Origin: an uncultured Oscillospiraceae bacterium
GTDB taxonomy: Bacteria; Bacillota; Clostridia; Oscillospirales; Acutalibacteraceae
Reading direction: 5' to 3'
NCBI GenBank assembly: GCA_900544715.1
Contig: UQWL01000003.1
Span: forward strand, 139,236-203,235
DNA length: 64,000 nt
Below the pieces are notes generated by a model. That model was given only the letters and a program-made list of their open reading frames with translations, ran no database searches and had not been told where the DNA came from. The position numbers were made by a program, and so were the translations under genes. Positions 1 through 8,796 of the stretch are shown here, piece by piece. Each line of letters begins with the position of its first letter. The first letter of the stretch is position 1.

Positions 1-1708
1 CTTTTTTTAGCTCCGGGCTGCTGACGACGACGCTGTTATAGGCTTTTGCAGGCGTGTAGGATGCGAGAACTTTGCCACTGGAATCTTTTAGTGTAATGGC
101 GTCGCCAGAGGAGAATGAAGTGCTGAAGTTGTTTAAAATGGAATATTGCGTGGAGGAGTCGGAAAAGCCCTGCGCCATGCCGCTCATACCAGCGGCGACG
201 ATGGCGCCTCCAGTAATGGTGGCGGTGCCCTCATAATCGAGCGCGCCGTTGCCGTTGTCCGCAGAACCGCTGACATAGACCGTGCCGCCCTCCATAAACA
301 GGTTTCCATTGGCATCCAGACCGTCGCCGCCCGCGTCCACGTTGACTGTGCCGCCGGTGATTTTGATGAAGATCTCGGAATCCTCGCTGACGCTGAAGTG
401 GTTTTTCCCAGGCCGGCCTTGGTCTGCCGTGTCGCTGCCGCCGGCAGAGTTGATCCCGTCGTCGCTCGCAACAACTTGTATTTTGCCACCATGGATGGTC
501 ACGTTTAGCCCCTCAAGCCCTTCATAGCTCTGGCTAATCGTGATCGTCCCCCCTTCGATTAAGAGCGCGTCGTCCGCATGTACGCCGTCGTCGCCGGACT
601 TCAGGGAAAATGTGCCGCCGGAAATGGTAACCGTGCCGTTGCAGTGGATGGAATCATCAGAGGAGTCGATGGTGAACGTGCCGCCGCGCAGCGAGAGGGA
701 AGCGCCCGCCTTCATCCCCTTTGCGCTGTCGGAGGTATCGGCGGTTTCTGTAGTTTGCGTGGTATCCTTCCCTCCGCCAGGCCCCCACATACCCCAGCCG
801 GGCGCGTCGGTTCCGTTTTTGTCGGTGCTGGCGTTTGCACTGCCGCCGCCGCTCGTGATCTGGAAGGTGCCGTCGTCAATGCGCAGCACGGTTTCCGCCT
901 GGATGCCATCTGTGCCAGCGGTGACGTGAAACGTGCCGCCGGAAATGTAGACATAGCCTTTGTCTTCCTTTTCCGCGTTGCTCGCTTGAATGCCATCCGT
1001 GCCCGTCTGAATCGTAAATGTGCCGCCGGTGATTTTGACGCAGTCTTTGCCGTAAAGGCCGCCGCCGTTTTCTGCCTTGACGGTATACTGGCCGCCGGTG
1101 ACAACAAGGTCGTCTTTCGAGACAACGGCGTGTTTGTATGCCGCGTTGACGGCCAGACTGCCGCTGCCGTTCATCGTCAGGTCAGCCCGGCTGAAAATAG
1201 TGCTGTCCACGTTGCTGTCGTCATCACCAAGGGTGTAGGAACCGCCGCTGCTGAGCGTGTTTTCCGTGCCCTCCGCCAGCGTGAGAAACACCTTGTCTGC
1301 CTGCTTGATGAACAATGCGGCGTGGTTGGAGCAATGAATGGAAGCGCCCTTGAGCACGACCTGCACTTTTTCGGTATCAGCCGCGTCAACGATCAATTGA
1401 CCATCCTCCAGTGTGCCGCTGACCACATAGGTGCCCTCCTGCTGGATGGTGATAACGCCGTCTTTTTGGGAGGCACCGCTCCCTGAGATGGAGGCGGAGG
1501 CTCCCGCGAGCGTGATTTTGGTTGCGATGCTTTCGTTGAACGTTGCATCCTGATCGGATTTGCTGACCGTAGTGTCTACCTCGTCTGCCGAAACGGCATC
1601 AATGGCGGACGAGGTATTTGTCGTCTGACCGGATGTGCCGTTTCCGGAGCCGCAGCCGGCGAGGATCACAAGGAGCGCCGCCATCAGGACAGCCAAATAT
1701 TTTTTCAT
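1..1708 (-). CDS. Carbohydrate-binding DUF4353-type lipoprotein, 3' end outside window
   Basis: Reading starts at the ATG at 1706-1708, 10 bases after a perfect AGGAGG (1718-1723 on the plus strand as CCTCCT), and stays open to the left edge, so the C-terminus is missing. The N-terminus is a lipoprotein signal: MKKYLAVLMAALLVILAGC, with lipobox LAGC, so it should be anchored outside the membrane. The body is a long run of short beta-strand repeats rich in G, T and N with recurring GGTF/GGTI-like turns, as in the Cthe_2159/DUF4353 beta-helix family, some members of which bind cellulose or pectic polysaccharide. The visible last part, SFSSGD followed by a KDSSGKVLASYTPAKAYNS stretch, is typical of the C-terminal part of that family. 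It may tether the cell to glycans that the neighbouring fucosidase attacks; that link is inference. Confidence 0.8.
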   Translation of the reverse strand, partial: MKKYLAVLMAALLVILAGCGSGNGTSGQTTNTSSAIDAVSADEVDTTVSKSDQDATFNESIATKITLAGASASISGSGASQKDGVITIQQEGTYVVSGTLEDGQLIVDAADTEKVQVVLKGASIHCSNHAALFIKQADKVFLTLAEGTENTLSSGGSYTLGDDDSNVDSTIFSRADLTMNGSGSLAVNAAYKHAVVSKDDLVVTGGQYTVKAENGGGLYGKDCVKITGGTFTIQTGTDGIQASNAEKEDKGYVYISGGTFHVTAGTDGIQAETVLRIDDGTFQITSGGGSANASTDKNGTDAPGWGMWGPGGGKDTTQTTETADTSDSAKGMKAGASLSLRGGTFTIDSSDDSIHCNGTVTISGGTFSLKSGDDGVHADDALLIEGGTITISQSYEGLEGLNVTIHGGKIQVVASDDGINSAGGSDTADQGRPGKNHFSVSEDSEIFIKITGGTVNVDAGGDGLDANGNLFMEGGTVYVSGSADNGNGALDYEGTATITGGAIVAAGMSGMAQGFSDSSTQYSILNNFSTSFSSGDAITLKDSSGKVLASYTPAKAYNSVVVSSPELKK

Positions 1709-1802
1709 GATAAAAATCCTCCTGTTGCATTCACTTGCTGGTTGATAGGGAAGAAGAGCCCCCTTTTACGTGGAAAGTATAGCAGTGCAACCCAAATGGA
1801 GC

Positions 1803-1852
1803 TTAAAAAAGGAACTGCCGTAAAATGCAAAGCATTTTACGGCAGTTCCTTT
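1803..1852 (-). terminator. Strong intrinsic terminator after GH29 gene
   Basis: A perfect 21-bp inverted repeat (1808-1828 with 1832-1852, 3-nt loop) is followed on the minus strand by a run of T (plus-strand A at 1805-1810). It lies 72 bases past the fucosidase stop and before the next minus-strand gene. Confidence 0.85.
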
Positions 1853-1924
1853 AAAAAGTCCGTTTTTGCAACAGCCTCCTCACATTTGAATCGTTTCGAT
1901 AGAATCAAAAAGAGGGAACGGCGG

Positions 1925-3457
1925 TCAGTGGACGAAAACCTCTGCGCTGCGCAGCACCGGATTGCCGCGGGATTGGCGGATCACGATGCGCACACAATCG
2001 GTTTTAGGCAGCGCCATCGAGAGGCGGATGATTTTGCGGTTGCCGATCACCGTGCCCTCCCCGGCATGGATAAAGCCTTTGGAGGTGTTGATATACACGT
2101 CAAAATCCTCTACTCGCTCGCTGAAGCGCAGATCCTCCCGCAGCACAACGCTGCTGACCTGCTGCGCTTCCTCCAGTTGGCAGTCGAGGATATATTCCTC
2201 GTTCCCGAAGGAATAGCTCGCGGTGTCTTCCGTCAGTATCGCGTTTAACGCTTTTGTTGCCTGCATACCCTCGTTGTTCCCAATGGAAAAGCTTTGCACG
2301 GCGGAGGAGGAGAATTCCCTCTGAATCCGGTCGCCAAAGGCTTTCAGCGTGAGCGTGTCGATCAGCGGGATCACGCCGTTTTGATTGGGCGAAACATTGA
2401 GCAGGAGGGAGGCGTTGCCGCCAACGGTTTTGTAATAGATATCCATCAGCGTGGAGACGCTTTTGACTTTTAGGTTTTCATTGCTGTGCCAGAACCAGCC
2501 GGGACGAATCGGCACATCAGCCTCCGCCGGATACCATTTGAGATTTTTATACGGCGCGATGATATCGCGGCTGCCCTTATCCGGCGCATCGTAGCTGAGA
2601 CCGGGAAGCGTGCCAATGGACGGATCACGCGCCTCGTTATCGGCGGGGATGACGCTCCACTCGCTCACACGGGCATTGCCCGCCTCGTTGCCGATCCAGC
2701 GCACGTCCGGGCCGCTGACCGCGATCACCGCATTCGGCTGATAGGTGCGGATCACTTCATAATAGCGGTTAAAATCATAGGTGAAATCGGGCGCGTCGGC
2801 GCCCTTTGCGCCATCCAGCCAGATGGCGAACAGCTCGCCATAGCGGGTGCAGAGCTCTGTGAGCTGGTTGACGAAATAATCGTTATACGCCTCTGTGCCG
2901 TAGGTCGGCTCGTGCATATCCCAGGGGGAGAGGTAAACGCCGAATTTCATATCATATTTACGGCAGCTTTCCGCAACCTCCCGCACGATATCCCCTTGCC
3001 CATCCTGATAGGGGCTTGAGGCAATATCATGGGTGGTGTAGTCGCTCGGGAACATGCAGAAGCCATCATGATGCTTGGCAGTAAAGATGATCCCCTTGCT
3101 GCCGGAGGCCTTGACGGCCTGCACCCACTGATCCGTATCGACCTTTTTCGGGTGAAACTGGCTGGGCGATTCTTTGCCGGTGCCCCATTCGCTGTTGGTG
3201 AAGGTATTCATACCGTAGTGGATGAAGGTGTAGTATTCCAGCTCCGCGTAGGCAAGCTGGCGCGATGACGGCACCACGTTTGTTAACCGCTCCACCTCGG
3301 GGCCGCTGTTGGGGTAGCCGTTGTTGTCGTTTGACCAGCCCTTGGCAAATGCATCGCTGCCGGACGCATACGCACCGGAAAACAGCAAGGCAAAAAATTG
3401 CACAAGGGAAAGGATGCCTGCCACCAGGCGGCGGATGTTCGGCAGAATCTGCATCAT
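1925..3457 (-). CDS. Secreted GH29 alpha-L-fucosidase
   Basis: A 510-residue exported glycoside hydrolase that removes terminal alpha-L-fucose from glycans. Residues 1-31 form a signal peptide (basic start, hydrophobic stretch, small residues at YASG). The GH29 barrel follows: HHDGF at 129-133 and IWLDGA at 212-217, in which D215 is the expected nucleophile. The C-terminal 120 residues look like a beta-sandwich (discoidin-like) domain. The start has two adjacent ATGs; AAAGGAA lies just upstream. Product fucose would feed the FucI/FucK/FucA operon at 30.8-35.3 kb. A single-gene unit closed by a strong terminator. Family assignment is firm; linkage specificity cannot be read from sequence. Confidence 0.93.
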   Translation of the reverse strand: MMQILPNIRRLVAGILSLVQFFALLFSGAYASGSDAFAKGWSNDNNGYPNSGPEVERLTNVVPSSRQLAYAELEYYTFIHYGMNTFTNSEWGTGKESPSQFHPKKVDTDQWVQAVKASGSKGIIFTAKHHDGFCMFPSDYTTHDIASSPYQDGQGDIVREVAESCRKYDMKFGVYLSPWDMHEPTYGTEAYNDYFVNQLTELCTRYGELFAIWLDGAKGADAPDFTYDFNRYYEVIRTYQPNAVIAVSGPDVRWIGNEAGNARVSEWSVIPADNEARDPSIGTLPGLSYDAPDKGSRDIIAPYKNLKWYPAEADVPIRPGWFWHSNENLKVKSVSTLMDIYYKTVGGNASLLLNVSPNQNGVIPLIDTLTLKAFGDRIQREFSSSAVQSFSIGNNEGMQATKALNAILTEDTASYSFGNEEYILDCQLEEAQQVSSVVLREDLRFSERVEDFDVYINTSKGFIHAGEGTVIGNRKIIRLSMALPKTDCVRIVIRQSRGNPVLRSAEVFVH

Positions 3458-3489
3458 AAACCGTTCCTTTCTTTCCGCTTCAATATGGT

Positions 3490-4158
3490 TCAGCCCTGTG
3501 GCCCGAGGAGGATGGCGGAAAGCACGCTGGGGCTGTCAACGATAAAATCCGCCCCTGCCCGCTCAAATTCTTCACGGCTGCCGAAGCCATACAGAACCGC
3601 CGCGCAGGGGAGCCCGGCGCGATGCGCTCCGTCAATATCAAAATGCCGGTCGCCTACCATCAAAACGCGGCTGCCGGCAGGGAGCTTGAGCCCCTCGATC
3701 GCCTTGCGGATCAGCGCCTCTTTATCCGGGTCATTCTGGGTAAAATCAATGCCGGATACATAGTCGAAACAGGAGCCGATCTCCAGCAGGGAAAGAATTT
3801 CCCGAATGAAGGGCACAGGCTTGGAGGAGGCCACGCCAAGCTGGATGCCGCTGCCCTTCAATTGGACGAGCAACGGGCGGACTCCATCATAGAGCCGCAC
3901 CTCGCGCACCCCCTGCGAGCGGTAGCGCTCCCGGTATTTTTCAACCAGCGCTTGCGCGCGGGCCTCATCCACATCCAAAAGGTGCATAAAGCTGTGTTGG
4001 AGCGGAGGCCCAATGAAATAGCGCAGGGCTTGTTCATCAGGCCGCGGGTAGCCAAAAGCCTCCAGCGCATACAGCACGCTGTTGTAGATCCCCTCGGAGG
4101 AATCCACCACCGTGCCGTCAAAGTCGAAAAGAACTGCGTCAAAAAGCGGCTTACTCAA
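3490..4158 (-). CDS. HAD-family phosphatase (phosphoglycolate phosphatase-like)
   Basis: A 222-residue soluble haloacid-dehalogenase phosphatase. Motif I DFDGT is at residues 12-16 (nucleophile D12, acid/base D14), a cap domain of helices follows, motif II is the ASSKP segment, and motif IV is GDRHFDIDGA near the C-terminus. Subtype resembles Gph/PpaX enzymes that hydrolyse small sugar or acid phosphates; the substrate is unknown. The start is a TTG (4156-4158) overlapping the TGA of the upstream thioesterase gene as TTGA, so translation is probably coupled. It is the last gene of the exoA-thioesterase-HAD operon. Confidence 0.88.
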   Translation of the reverse strand: MSKPLFDAVLFDFDGTVVDSSEGIYNSVLYALEAFGYPRPDEQALRYFIGPPLQHSFMHLLDVDEARAQALVEKYRERYRSQGVREVRLYDGVRPLLVQLKGSGIQLGVASSKPVPFIREILSLLEIGSCFDYVSGIDFTQNDPDKEALIRKAIEGLKLPAGSRVLMVGDRHFDIDGAHRAGLPCAAVLYGFGSREEFERAGADFIVDSPSVLSAILLGPQG

Positions 4159-4547
4159 TCTGTTGTGTCTCCTTTTGCCTGCGCTTTCGCAACAAATTTT
4201 TCTGCCTTTACAATGAAACGCTCATGGGTGCCCGCGCCGATTTCCCCCGCATCATCCCAGGCGCGCACCTGGAAGGAAAGTTTTCGCCCCTCCACAGCAG
4301 TCAGGCGCGCTTCGGCATACACATTCATGCCGACAGGCGTTGCTGATGTATGGCTGATATGAAGGCTCGTGCCTACGGTGGTTTCTCCCTCCTGCAGGAA
4401 TGGGGCGACACATGCGCAGGCGGCCTCTTCCATGAGGGCGGTCATCGCAGGTGTCGCAAATACGGGCAGGGAGCCGCTGCGCATGGCGGCGGCAGTGGTT
4501 GCCTTGGTGACCAGAACAACGGCTTGTGCAACAGATCCAATTTTCAT
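4155..4547 (-). CDS. FlK-like hotdog thioesterase
   Basis: A 130-residue single-domain protein with the signature of fluoroacetyl-CoA thioesterase-like hotdog proteins: TPAMTALMEEAA (residues 32-43, E40/E41), a TTVGTSL strand, and ISHTSATPVG with a candidate catalytic His67. It probably hydrolyses an acyl-CoA or acts on a related thioester in the cytoplasm; the family name does not imply fluoroacetate as substrate. The ATG at 4545-4547 has AAAGGAG nine bases upstream, which decides the start over longer in-frame possibilities that run into exoA. It lies 28 bases after exoA and overlaps the HAD gene by 4 bases. Confidence 0.85.
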   Translation of the reverse strand: MKIGSVAQAVVLVTKATTAAAMRSGSLPVFATPAMTALMEEAACACVAPFLQEGETTVGTSLHISHTSATPVGMNVYAEARLTAVEGRKLSFQVRAWDDAGEIGAGTHERFIVKAEKFVAKAQAKGDTTD

Positions 4548-4575
4548 AATGGAAGCACTCCTTTCAGGATGAAAT

Positions 4576-5343
4576 CTATACATCAAGGCATAATTCCACC
4601 GGGCAATGGTCGGAACCATAGATTTCCGTGTGGATGTTTGCCTCCTTGATCCGATCGGCGATACGGTTGGAAACGCAAAAATAATCAATGCGCCATCCGG
4701 CGTTTTTCTCTCTGGCATGGAAGCGGTAAGACCACCAGGAATATGCCCCGGTTACATCTGGGTATAAATAGCGAAACGTATCAGTAAAGCCGACAGCCAG
4801 CAGCTCGCTGAACTTGCCCCGCTCTTCATCGGAAAAGCCGGCCTTCCCTCGGTTGGGCTTCGGATTTTTTAGATCAATCTCCTGATGCGCCACATTCAGG
4901 TCGCCGCAGAAGACGACGGGCTTTTGCGCATCAAGCTTCTGGAGGTGGGCGCGGAACGCATTCTCCCATTCCATGCGGTAATCGATGCGGGCCAGCTCCT
5001 CCTGCGCGTTCGGCGTGTAAACAGTGACGAGATAAAACGCGCTGAATTCCAGCGTGATCACGCGGCCCTCTGTGTCGTGTTCCGGGATGCCGAGCCCGAG
5101 CTGCACGGAGCGCGGCTCCTCTTTGGTGAAGATCGCCGTGCCGGAGTAGCCCTTGCGCTGCGCATAGTTCCAATATTGATGGTAATCCACGAGCGGTGGA
5201 TCATTCAGCTCAATTTGCCCTGCCTGGACTTTCGTTTCCTGCAGGCAGATGATGTCCGCATCCAGCGCCTGCATGCTGTCGAGAAAACCTTTGGATACAC
5301 ATGCCCGAATGCCGTTTACATTCCAGGATATCATTTTTATCAT
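4576..5343 (-). CDS. exoA: Exodeoxyribonuclease III / AP endonuclease
   Basis: A 255-residue ExoIII-family enzyme that cuts DNA at abasic sites and degrades 3' ends. Conserved residues are visible in order: SWNVNG (N8), CLQETK (E36), the YTPN segment, GDLNVAH (Asp and Asn of the active site), GWRIDYF and C-terminal GSDHCP (catalytic His). Length is usual for the family. AAGGGGAT lies just upstream of the ATG at 5341-5343. It heads an operon with the thioesterase and HAD genes. A perfect palindrome overlaps the predicted transcription start (5472-5494), so expression may be repressible. Confidence 0.95.
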   Translation of the reverse strand: MIKMISWNVNGIRACVSKGFLDSMQALDADIICLQETKVQAGQIELNDPPLVDYHQYWNYAQRKGYSGTAIFTKEEPRSVQLGLGIPEHDTEGRVITLEFSAFYLVTVYTPNAQEELARIDYRMEWENAFRAHLQKLDAQKPVVFCGDLNVAHQEIDLKNPKPNRGKAGFSDEERGKFSELLAVGFTDTFRYLYPDVTGAYSWWSYRFHAREKNAGWRIDYFCVSNRIADRIKEANIHTEIYGSDHCPVELCLDV

Positions 5344-5471
5344 GTTATATCGATCCCCTTTGCGATGCTCATAGAAGAATATTTTCCTTCGTTTTTGGAT
5401 ATATCATCGCCAAAAATGGCGTTGCCGCCGTGCGGCAGGAAGCGTTTCGCGCCGACAGGCATTTTTCCAAT

Positions 5472-5501
5472 GCATCAAACAATTTGTTTGATGCTATTAT
5501 A
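5472..5501 (-). promoter_or_regulatory. exoA promoter with palindromic operator-like site
   Basis: On the minus strand an extended -10 (TGG then TATAAT, plus strand 5496-5501) is followed directly by a perfect inverted repeat, GCATCAAAC (5472-5480), five bases, GTTTGATGC (5486-5494). The repeat covers the expected +1. The -35 is poor, as is common with an extended -10. The regulator is unknown; the site does not match the Firmicute SOS box. The rest of 5344-5749 is A+T-rich near 5680-5745 and holds no gene that I can support. Confidence 0.5.
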
Positions 5502-5749
5502 CCATATAACCAGGCGAACGAAAAGAAAGAAAAAGACCGAAAAAGAATTTTTCGTGTGAAGGAGGCCATACAGGCACCGCTCTGTTTGCGCCCAATGCTA
5601 AAAAGGATTCCAGCGCCAGCAAATAGCAGGAGAAACAGGCTTGTGGCAGTTGCCTAAGAGAAATATACATGGATACCATTTTAGGAAAATCAAATTTAAA
5701 ATGAAAAAAATACTATATAAAAATATAAAATTACAGAAGGAACATTCTA

Positions 5750-5778
5750 TTGACTTTTTTATGAACATGTTGTAAATT
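5750..5778 (+). promoter_or_regulatory. Promoter of first tandem lipoprotein
   Basis: TTGACT (5750-5755), 17-base spacer, TAAATT (5773-5778), preceded by an A+T-rich stretch that may act as an UP element. The same -35, spacer length and -10 recur before the second paralogue at 6918-6946. Confidence 0.75.
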
Positions 5779-5887
5779 ATAAATACTTAAGGTCTGCATT
5801 GCTACATATTTTCTATGCAGTGTGCAAATCAGGCGCGATCGGCTTTTTATAGAAAGCGCCGTATTTCAGAAAGGGGTAATTTACCAA

Positions 5888-6823
5888 ATGAAGAAGAACC
5901 TGACCAAGCTTTTGGCGCTTATGATGGCGCTGGCGCTCGTTTTCTCCCTTGCCGCCTGCGGCGACAAGACTGGAGATGAAAGCTCCACAGATCCCTCCAA
6001 CAATCCTGCAGTAGCGAATAGTGACAATGAGGGCACGCTGGATGCAGCCGACCCGAGCGCAGAAAGTTCGAGCGAGAATGTCAGCAACGATGCGTCCACC
6101 GATGAAAGCGGCACGACCCCGAATGAGGAAGTGACGACGCCGGACGGCGGTAAGGTCACCACGCCCGAAGGCAAGCCTGAAACGAAGCCCGCGAACAACG
6201 ATAAGGGCTTGAACTCCAGCGACAAAGCGGAGATTATTAAGTTCTATAAAGCTGCGGCGGATAAGAGTGCAAAAAATAAGAAGGCACAGGCGTTGACACT
6301 TGACAGCTTAAACGGTGGTTCTGGTTTTGTCGGAGGTCTGATCAATTTGTTTGAGCCCATTGCGAAATCTGCCTTGAAGAACAATTCGAATACGAGCGAA
6401 GGCGTTCCCGGCGGTTATAGCAAGCTGGTGGCTTCTGATCTTGTAAGCGCGTCCGCGAGATCTGACGGTAAATATACGACAATCAAAATGACTCCAAAAG
6501 AGCAGACGGATCAGCCGAAGAGCCAGTGGGACAAGGGACCGGTTGGCCACGCGATTGGCGTTTTGGGTGATATTGACAATGCCTTGAGCCAGTTGAGCGG
6601 TGTTACCGTTGATTATCAGGGTAGCGGCAAAACATTGACGCTTACTTATAAGAAACCCTTCGTGAATGTTAAAATTGATAATAATACCGGCAAAATCGTG
6701 AACGGAAGCTGGGGCTATGATGTTCATATTAAAATTGATAACGTCAAAGTATCGATTGGCTTGTCGGCTACACTGAAGGGAGCTTCCGGTGTTGTGAAGC
6801 AAAGAATTACAATGCCCGGTTAA
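5888..6823 (+). CDS. Lipoprotein, tandem paralogue 1, unknown function
   Basis: A 311-residue exported lipoprotein. The start chosen is the ATG at 5888 with AAAGGGG upstream, giving MKKNLTKLLALMMALALVFS and the lipobox LAAC with acyl-Cys24. Residues about 25-115 are low-complexity linker rich in D, S, T, E, P and N. Residues about 120-311 form a globular part with alternating beta strands ending in a KQRITMPG tail. I recognise no named domain. The first 40 residues match the next gene almost exactly, while the globular domains are only distantly alike, pointing to an old duplication with a conserved export module. Monocistronic, with its own promoter and terminator. Confidence 0.85.
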   Translation: MKKNLTKLLALMMALALVFSLAACGDKTGDESSTDPSNNPAVANSDNEGTLDAADPSAESSSENVSNDASTDESGTTPNEEVTTPDGGKVTTPEGKPETKPANNDKGLNSSDKAEIIKFYKAAADKSAKNKKAQALTLDSLNGGSGFVGGLINLFEPIAKSALKNNSNTSEGVPGGYSKLVASDLVSASARSDGKYTTIKMTPKEQTDQPKSQWDKGPVGHAIGVLGDIDNALSQLSGVTVDYQGSGKTLTLTYKKPFVNVKIDNNTGKIVNGSWGYDVHIKIDNVKVSIGLSATLKGASGVVKQRITMPG

Positions 6824-6842
6824 CTATAAGTAATATTATTTA

Positions 6843-6876
6843 GGGGAGGAGCCAAAATGGCTCCTCCCTGTTTTTT
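6843..6876 (+). terminator. Intrinsic terminator of lipoprotein 1
   Basis: Hairpin GGGAGGAGCC / GGCTCCTCCC (6844-6868) followed by six T at 6871-6876. Confidence 0.9.
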
Positions 6877-6917
6877 AAAAATGAATGAACGCTTATTCAA
6901 AAAAGTATCATTTTCCA

Positions 6918-6946
6918 TTGACTTTTTATTCCGTTTGCTGTAAATT
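6918..6946 (+). promoter_or_regulatory. Promoter of second tandem lipoprotein
   Basis: TTGACT (6918-6923), 17-base spacer, TAAATT (6941-6946). It matches the promoter of lipoprotein 1 in both hexamers and spacing. Confidence 0.75.
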
Positions 6947-7061
6947 AGTGTTCGTAGAGAGCACCACCCGGTGCGGCAATGGGGAGCGTGTGTACATATA
7001 CTTTGTGGAAACACGCCCTCACTCCAAAATGCTTTATTTTAAGAAAGGGGTACTACTACGA

Positions 7062-7994
7062 ATGAAAAAGAACCTGACCAAGCTCTTGGCGCTCATGATG
7101 GCGCTGGCGCTCGTCTTCTCCCTTGCTGCCTGCGGCGGCAACACCGGAGACGAAAGCTCCACGGATCCCTCCAACAATCCGGCGGCGAACGAGAGCGTCG
7201 ATAATGACGACACGGTTCCGCCCGCGGAGAACACCGACCCGAACGCGACGAATGAAGACCCGAGCGCTGGAGAAAGCGACACGCAGACACCTGGCGAGAC
7301 TGAGAAGCCCGGCGAGACTGAGAAGCCCGGTGAGACCCAGAAGCCTGGCGAAACCCAGAAGCCGGATGCACCTGCTGCGAAAGCTCCTCAGGGCGTGAAT
7401 GAAATTGTTAAGGCTTATAATGCTGGGATCGTAACGATGAAGTCCGCTTCTATGAAGCGTACGTTGGATTCCGGTCGTGTTTACAGGGAGAAGCCCATCA
7501 TGGGTATCGAAATCAACCTGGATCTCGGGAAAGAGCAGGGCGTTAAGGATGCATTCAGCAATAAGGGGACGGCTACCCAGATTGCTGATAAAAAACTTTA
7601 TAATGTAAACGCTTCAGATGTCAGCAATGCAACCTGCAAGGAAAGCGGTGGAAACTACATCTTCACAATTGATCTGAAGACGGCAAAGCTTGATATCAAT
7701 AGCGCAAAGCACGGCAATGGTAGTTATAGCTACTTCATTGATAAAGAAGAAGCTGGTACAGTTGTTGCGAGCATGCTTAAGGCATTTAAACTACCGGGTA
7801 GCGCGAAGATTCAGGGCGGTTCTGTTACGCTGTCGAAGGGCAAAATTACTGCAACCGTTAACAAGTCTACTGGCAAAATTTCTAAGGTTACTTATGCCTT
7901 CACAGAATCCGTTAATGCGAACGCAACGTATTTCGGCATCGGAATTGACGAGGCTACAATTGTTGGGCATGGCTCCGTTAATTATTCCGCATAA
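7062..7994 (+). CDS. Lipoprotein, tandem paralogue 2, unknown function
   Basis: A 310-residue lipoprotein starting at the ATG at 7062 (AAAGGGG upstream). Signal peptide and lipobox LAAC (Cys24) are nearly identical to paralogue 1, as is the following GDESSTDPSNNP segment. The linker then carries four PGETEK/PGETQK hexapeptide repeats. The globular domain from about residue 110 has a beta-rich pattern and ends NYSA. No known domain is recognised. Codon use in the linker is strongly G+C-rich while the C-terminal part is more mixed. Likely an extracellular, membrane-anchored protein; role unknown. Confidence 0.85.
   Translation: MKKNLTKLLALMMALALVFSLAACGGNTGDESSTDPSNNPAANESVDNDDTVPPAENTDPNATNEDPSAGESDTQTPGETEKPGETEKPGETQKPGETQKPDAPAAKAPQGVNEIVKAYNAGIVTMKSASMKRTLDSGRVYREKPIMGIEINLDLGKEQGVKDAFSNKGTATQIADKKLYNVNASDVSNATCKESGGNYIFTIDLKTAKLDINSAKHGNGSYSYFIDKEEAGTVVASMLKAFKLPGSAKIQGGSVTLSKGKITATVNKSTGKISKVTYAFTESVNANATYFGIGIDEATIVGHGSVNYSA
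7290..7361 (+). repeat. Four 18-bp coding repeats (PGET-x-K)
   Basis: Four in-frame 18-base units at 7290-7307, 7308-7325, 7326-7343 and 7344-7361 encode PGETEK twice and PGETQK twice. They form a proline/charge-rich spacer between the lipid anchor and the globular domain and could vary in copy number by slippage. Confidence 0.9.
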
Positions 7995-8012
7995 GTTTTA
8001 GCGAATCTGAAG

Positions 8013-8049
8013 GCTGGTTCCAATTGTAATGGAACCAGCTTTCTTTTTT
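8013..8049 (+). terminator. Intrinsic terminator of lipoprotein 2
   Basis: Perfect 10-bp stem GCTGGTTCCA (8013-8022) with TGGAACCAGC (8030-8039), followed by a T-rich tract to 8049. Confidence 0.9.
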
Positions 8050-8194
8050 CAATCACAAATAGGCATAGATATTTTAACGAAGTCTTATACAAATGTGAAC
8101 CAGAATGATATCAAGACCTAGGGGAAAAGTAGGAAGAGGGCGCCTGCCGTTTAAAAGAAAGGTGTCTTGGTTTTCGCGAATTCTCTCCTCCGCA

Positions 8195-8223
8195 TTGACA
8201 ATTGACCGTTTTTTTGATATCAT
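8195..8223 (+). promoter_or_regulatory. Promoter of tRNA-Arg(CCT)
   Basis: TTGACA (8195-8200), 17-base spacer, TATCAT (8218-8223); the tRNA begins 20 bases further on. Confidence 0.8.
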
Positions 8224-8242
8224 TTTAAGGTCAATTATATCT

Positions 8243-8317
8243 GCCTCCATAGTTAAATGGATATAACAAGCCCCTCCTAAGGGCTAGTTGTAGGTTCGAT
8301 TCCTACTGGGGGTGCCA
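8243..8317 (+). tRNA. tRNA-Arg (anticodon CCT)
   Basis: A full cloverleaf can be drawn: acceptor GCCTCCA pairing with TGGGGGT (with G-U at the end), D-stem GTTA/TAAC, anticodon stem AGCCC/GGGCT with loop CTCCTAA (anticodon CCT), T-stem GTAGG/CCTAC with loop TTCGATT, discriminator G and an encoded CCA. It decodes AGG. It has its own promoter and terminator and borders the A+T-rich island to its right. Confidence 0.93.
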
Positions 8318-8320
8318 AGA

Positions 8321-8365
8321 AAAATGCCGAGAGCCTTGCTTTAGCAAGGCTCTCGGCATTTTTTT
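8321..8365 (+). terminator. Terminator of tRNA-Arg(CCT)
   Basis: Perfect 19-bp stem (8321-8339 with 8344-8362, loop TTTA) ending in a run of T, directly after the tRNA. Confidence 0.92.
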
Positions 8366-8796
8366 ACTCTGTGGGTATGGATGCTTTCTAACTGTTAATC
8401 TATGATCTGTTTTTAGGTGCCAATCCCCCCCTTTTTTGATGTAGTTTATTGCTACATGAGGGGGCTCTGCGTGGCTTCATGATCTTAAGAAGTGTCATTA
8501 TTAAGTGATTGAAATACCTATCTGGAACTACAGAATACAAATATTCTCCAGCTCTTTCCTGCTAAGCTATTGAAGATAAGATTGTGAGGAAGTTAATTCC
8601 GGAAGCGATATTTTGCTTTCGCCTTTCTTTATACCAATATTTTTGATTTTTAAAATTATTATACATTTAAATTTATCAACAAAAAAATGATGGAGGGGGG
8701 AAGAACTCAAATAAGGGTATAAAAGTAAAAAATATTATTATTATCACCTTTTTCATCAATATTATAAAATATTTACCAAAAATTATTTTTATCTTA
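8366..8796 (+). other. A+T-rich spacer, no gene seen
   Basis: About 430 bases between the tRNA terminator and the operon promoter. It is markedly A+T-richer than the sequence to the left. I found no open frame with a ribosome binding site, no inverted terminal repeats and no second copy of the tRNA 3' end. A short GTAG...CTAC hairpin is near 8440-8455. Confidence 0.5.

Noticed and set aside
7290..7361. Regularly spaced repeats that might be a CRISPR array
   Set aside because: Units are 18 bases, contiguous, in frame and encode PGET-x-K; no spacers and no cas genes.
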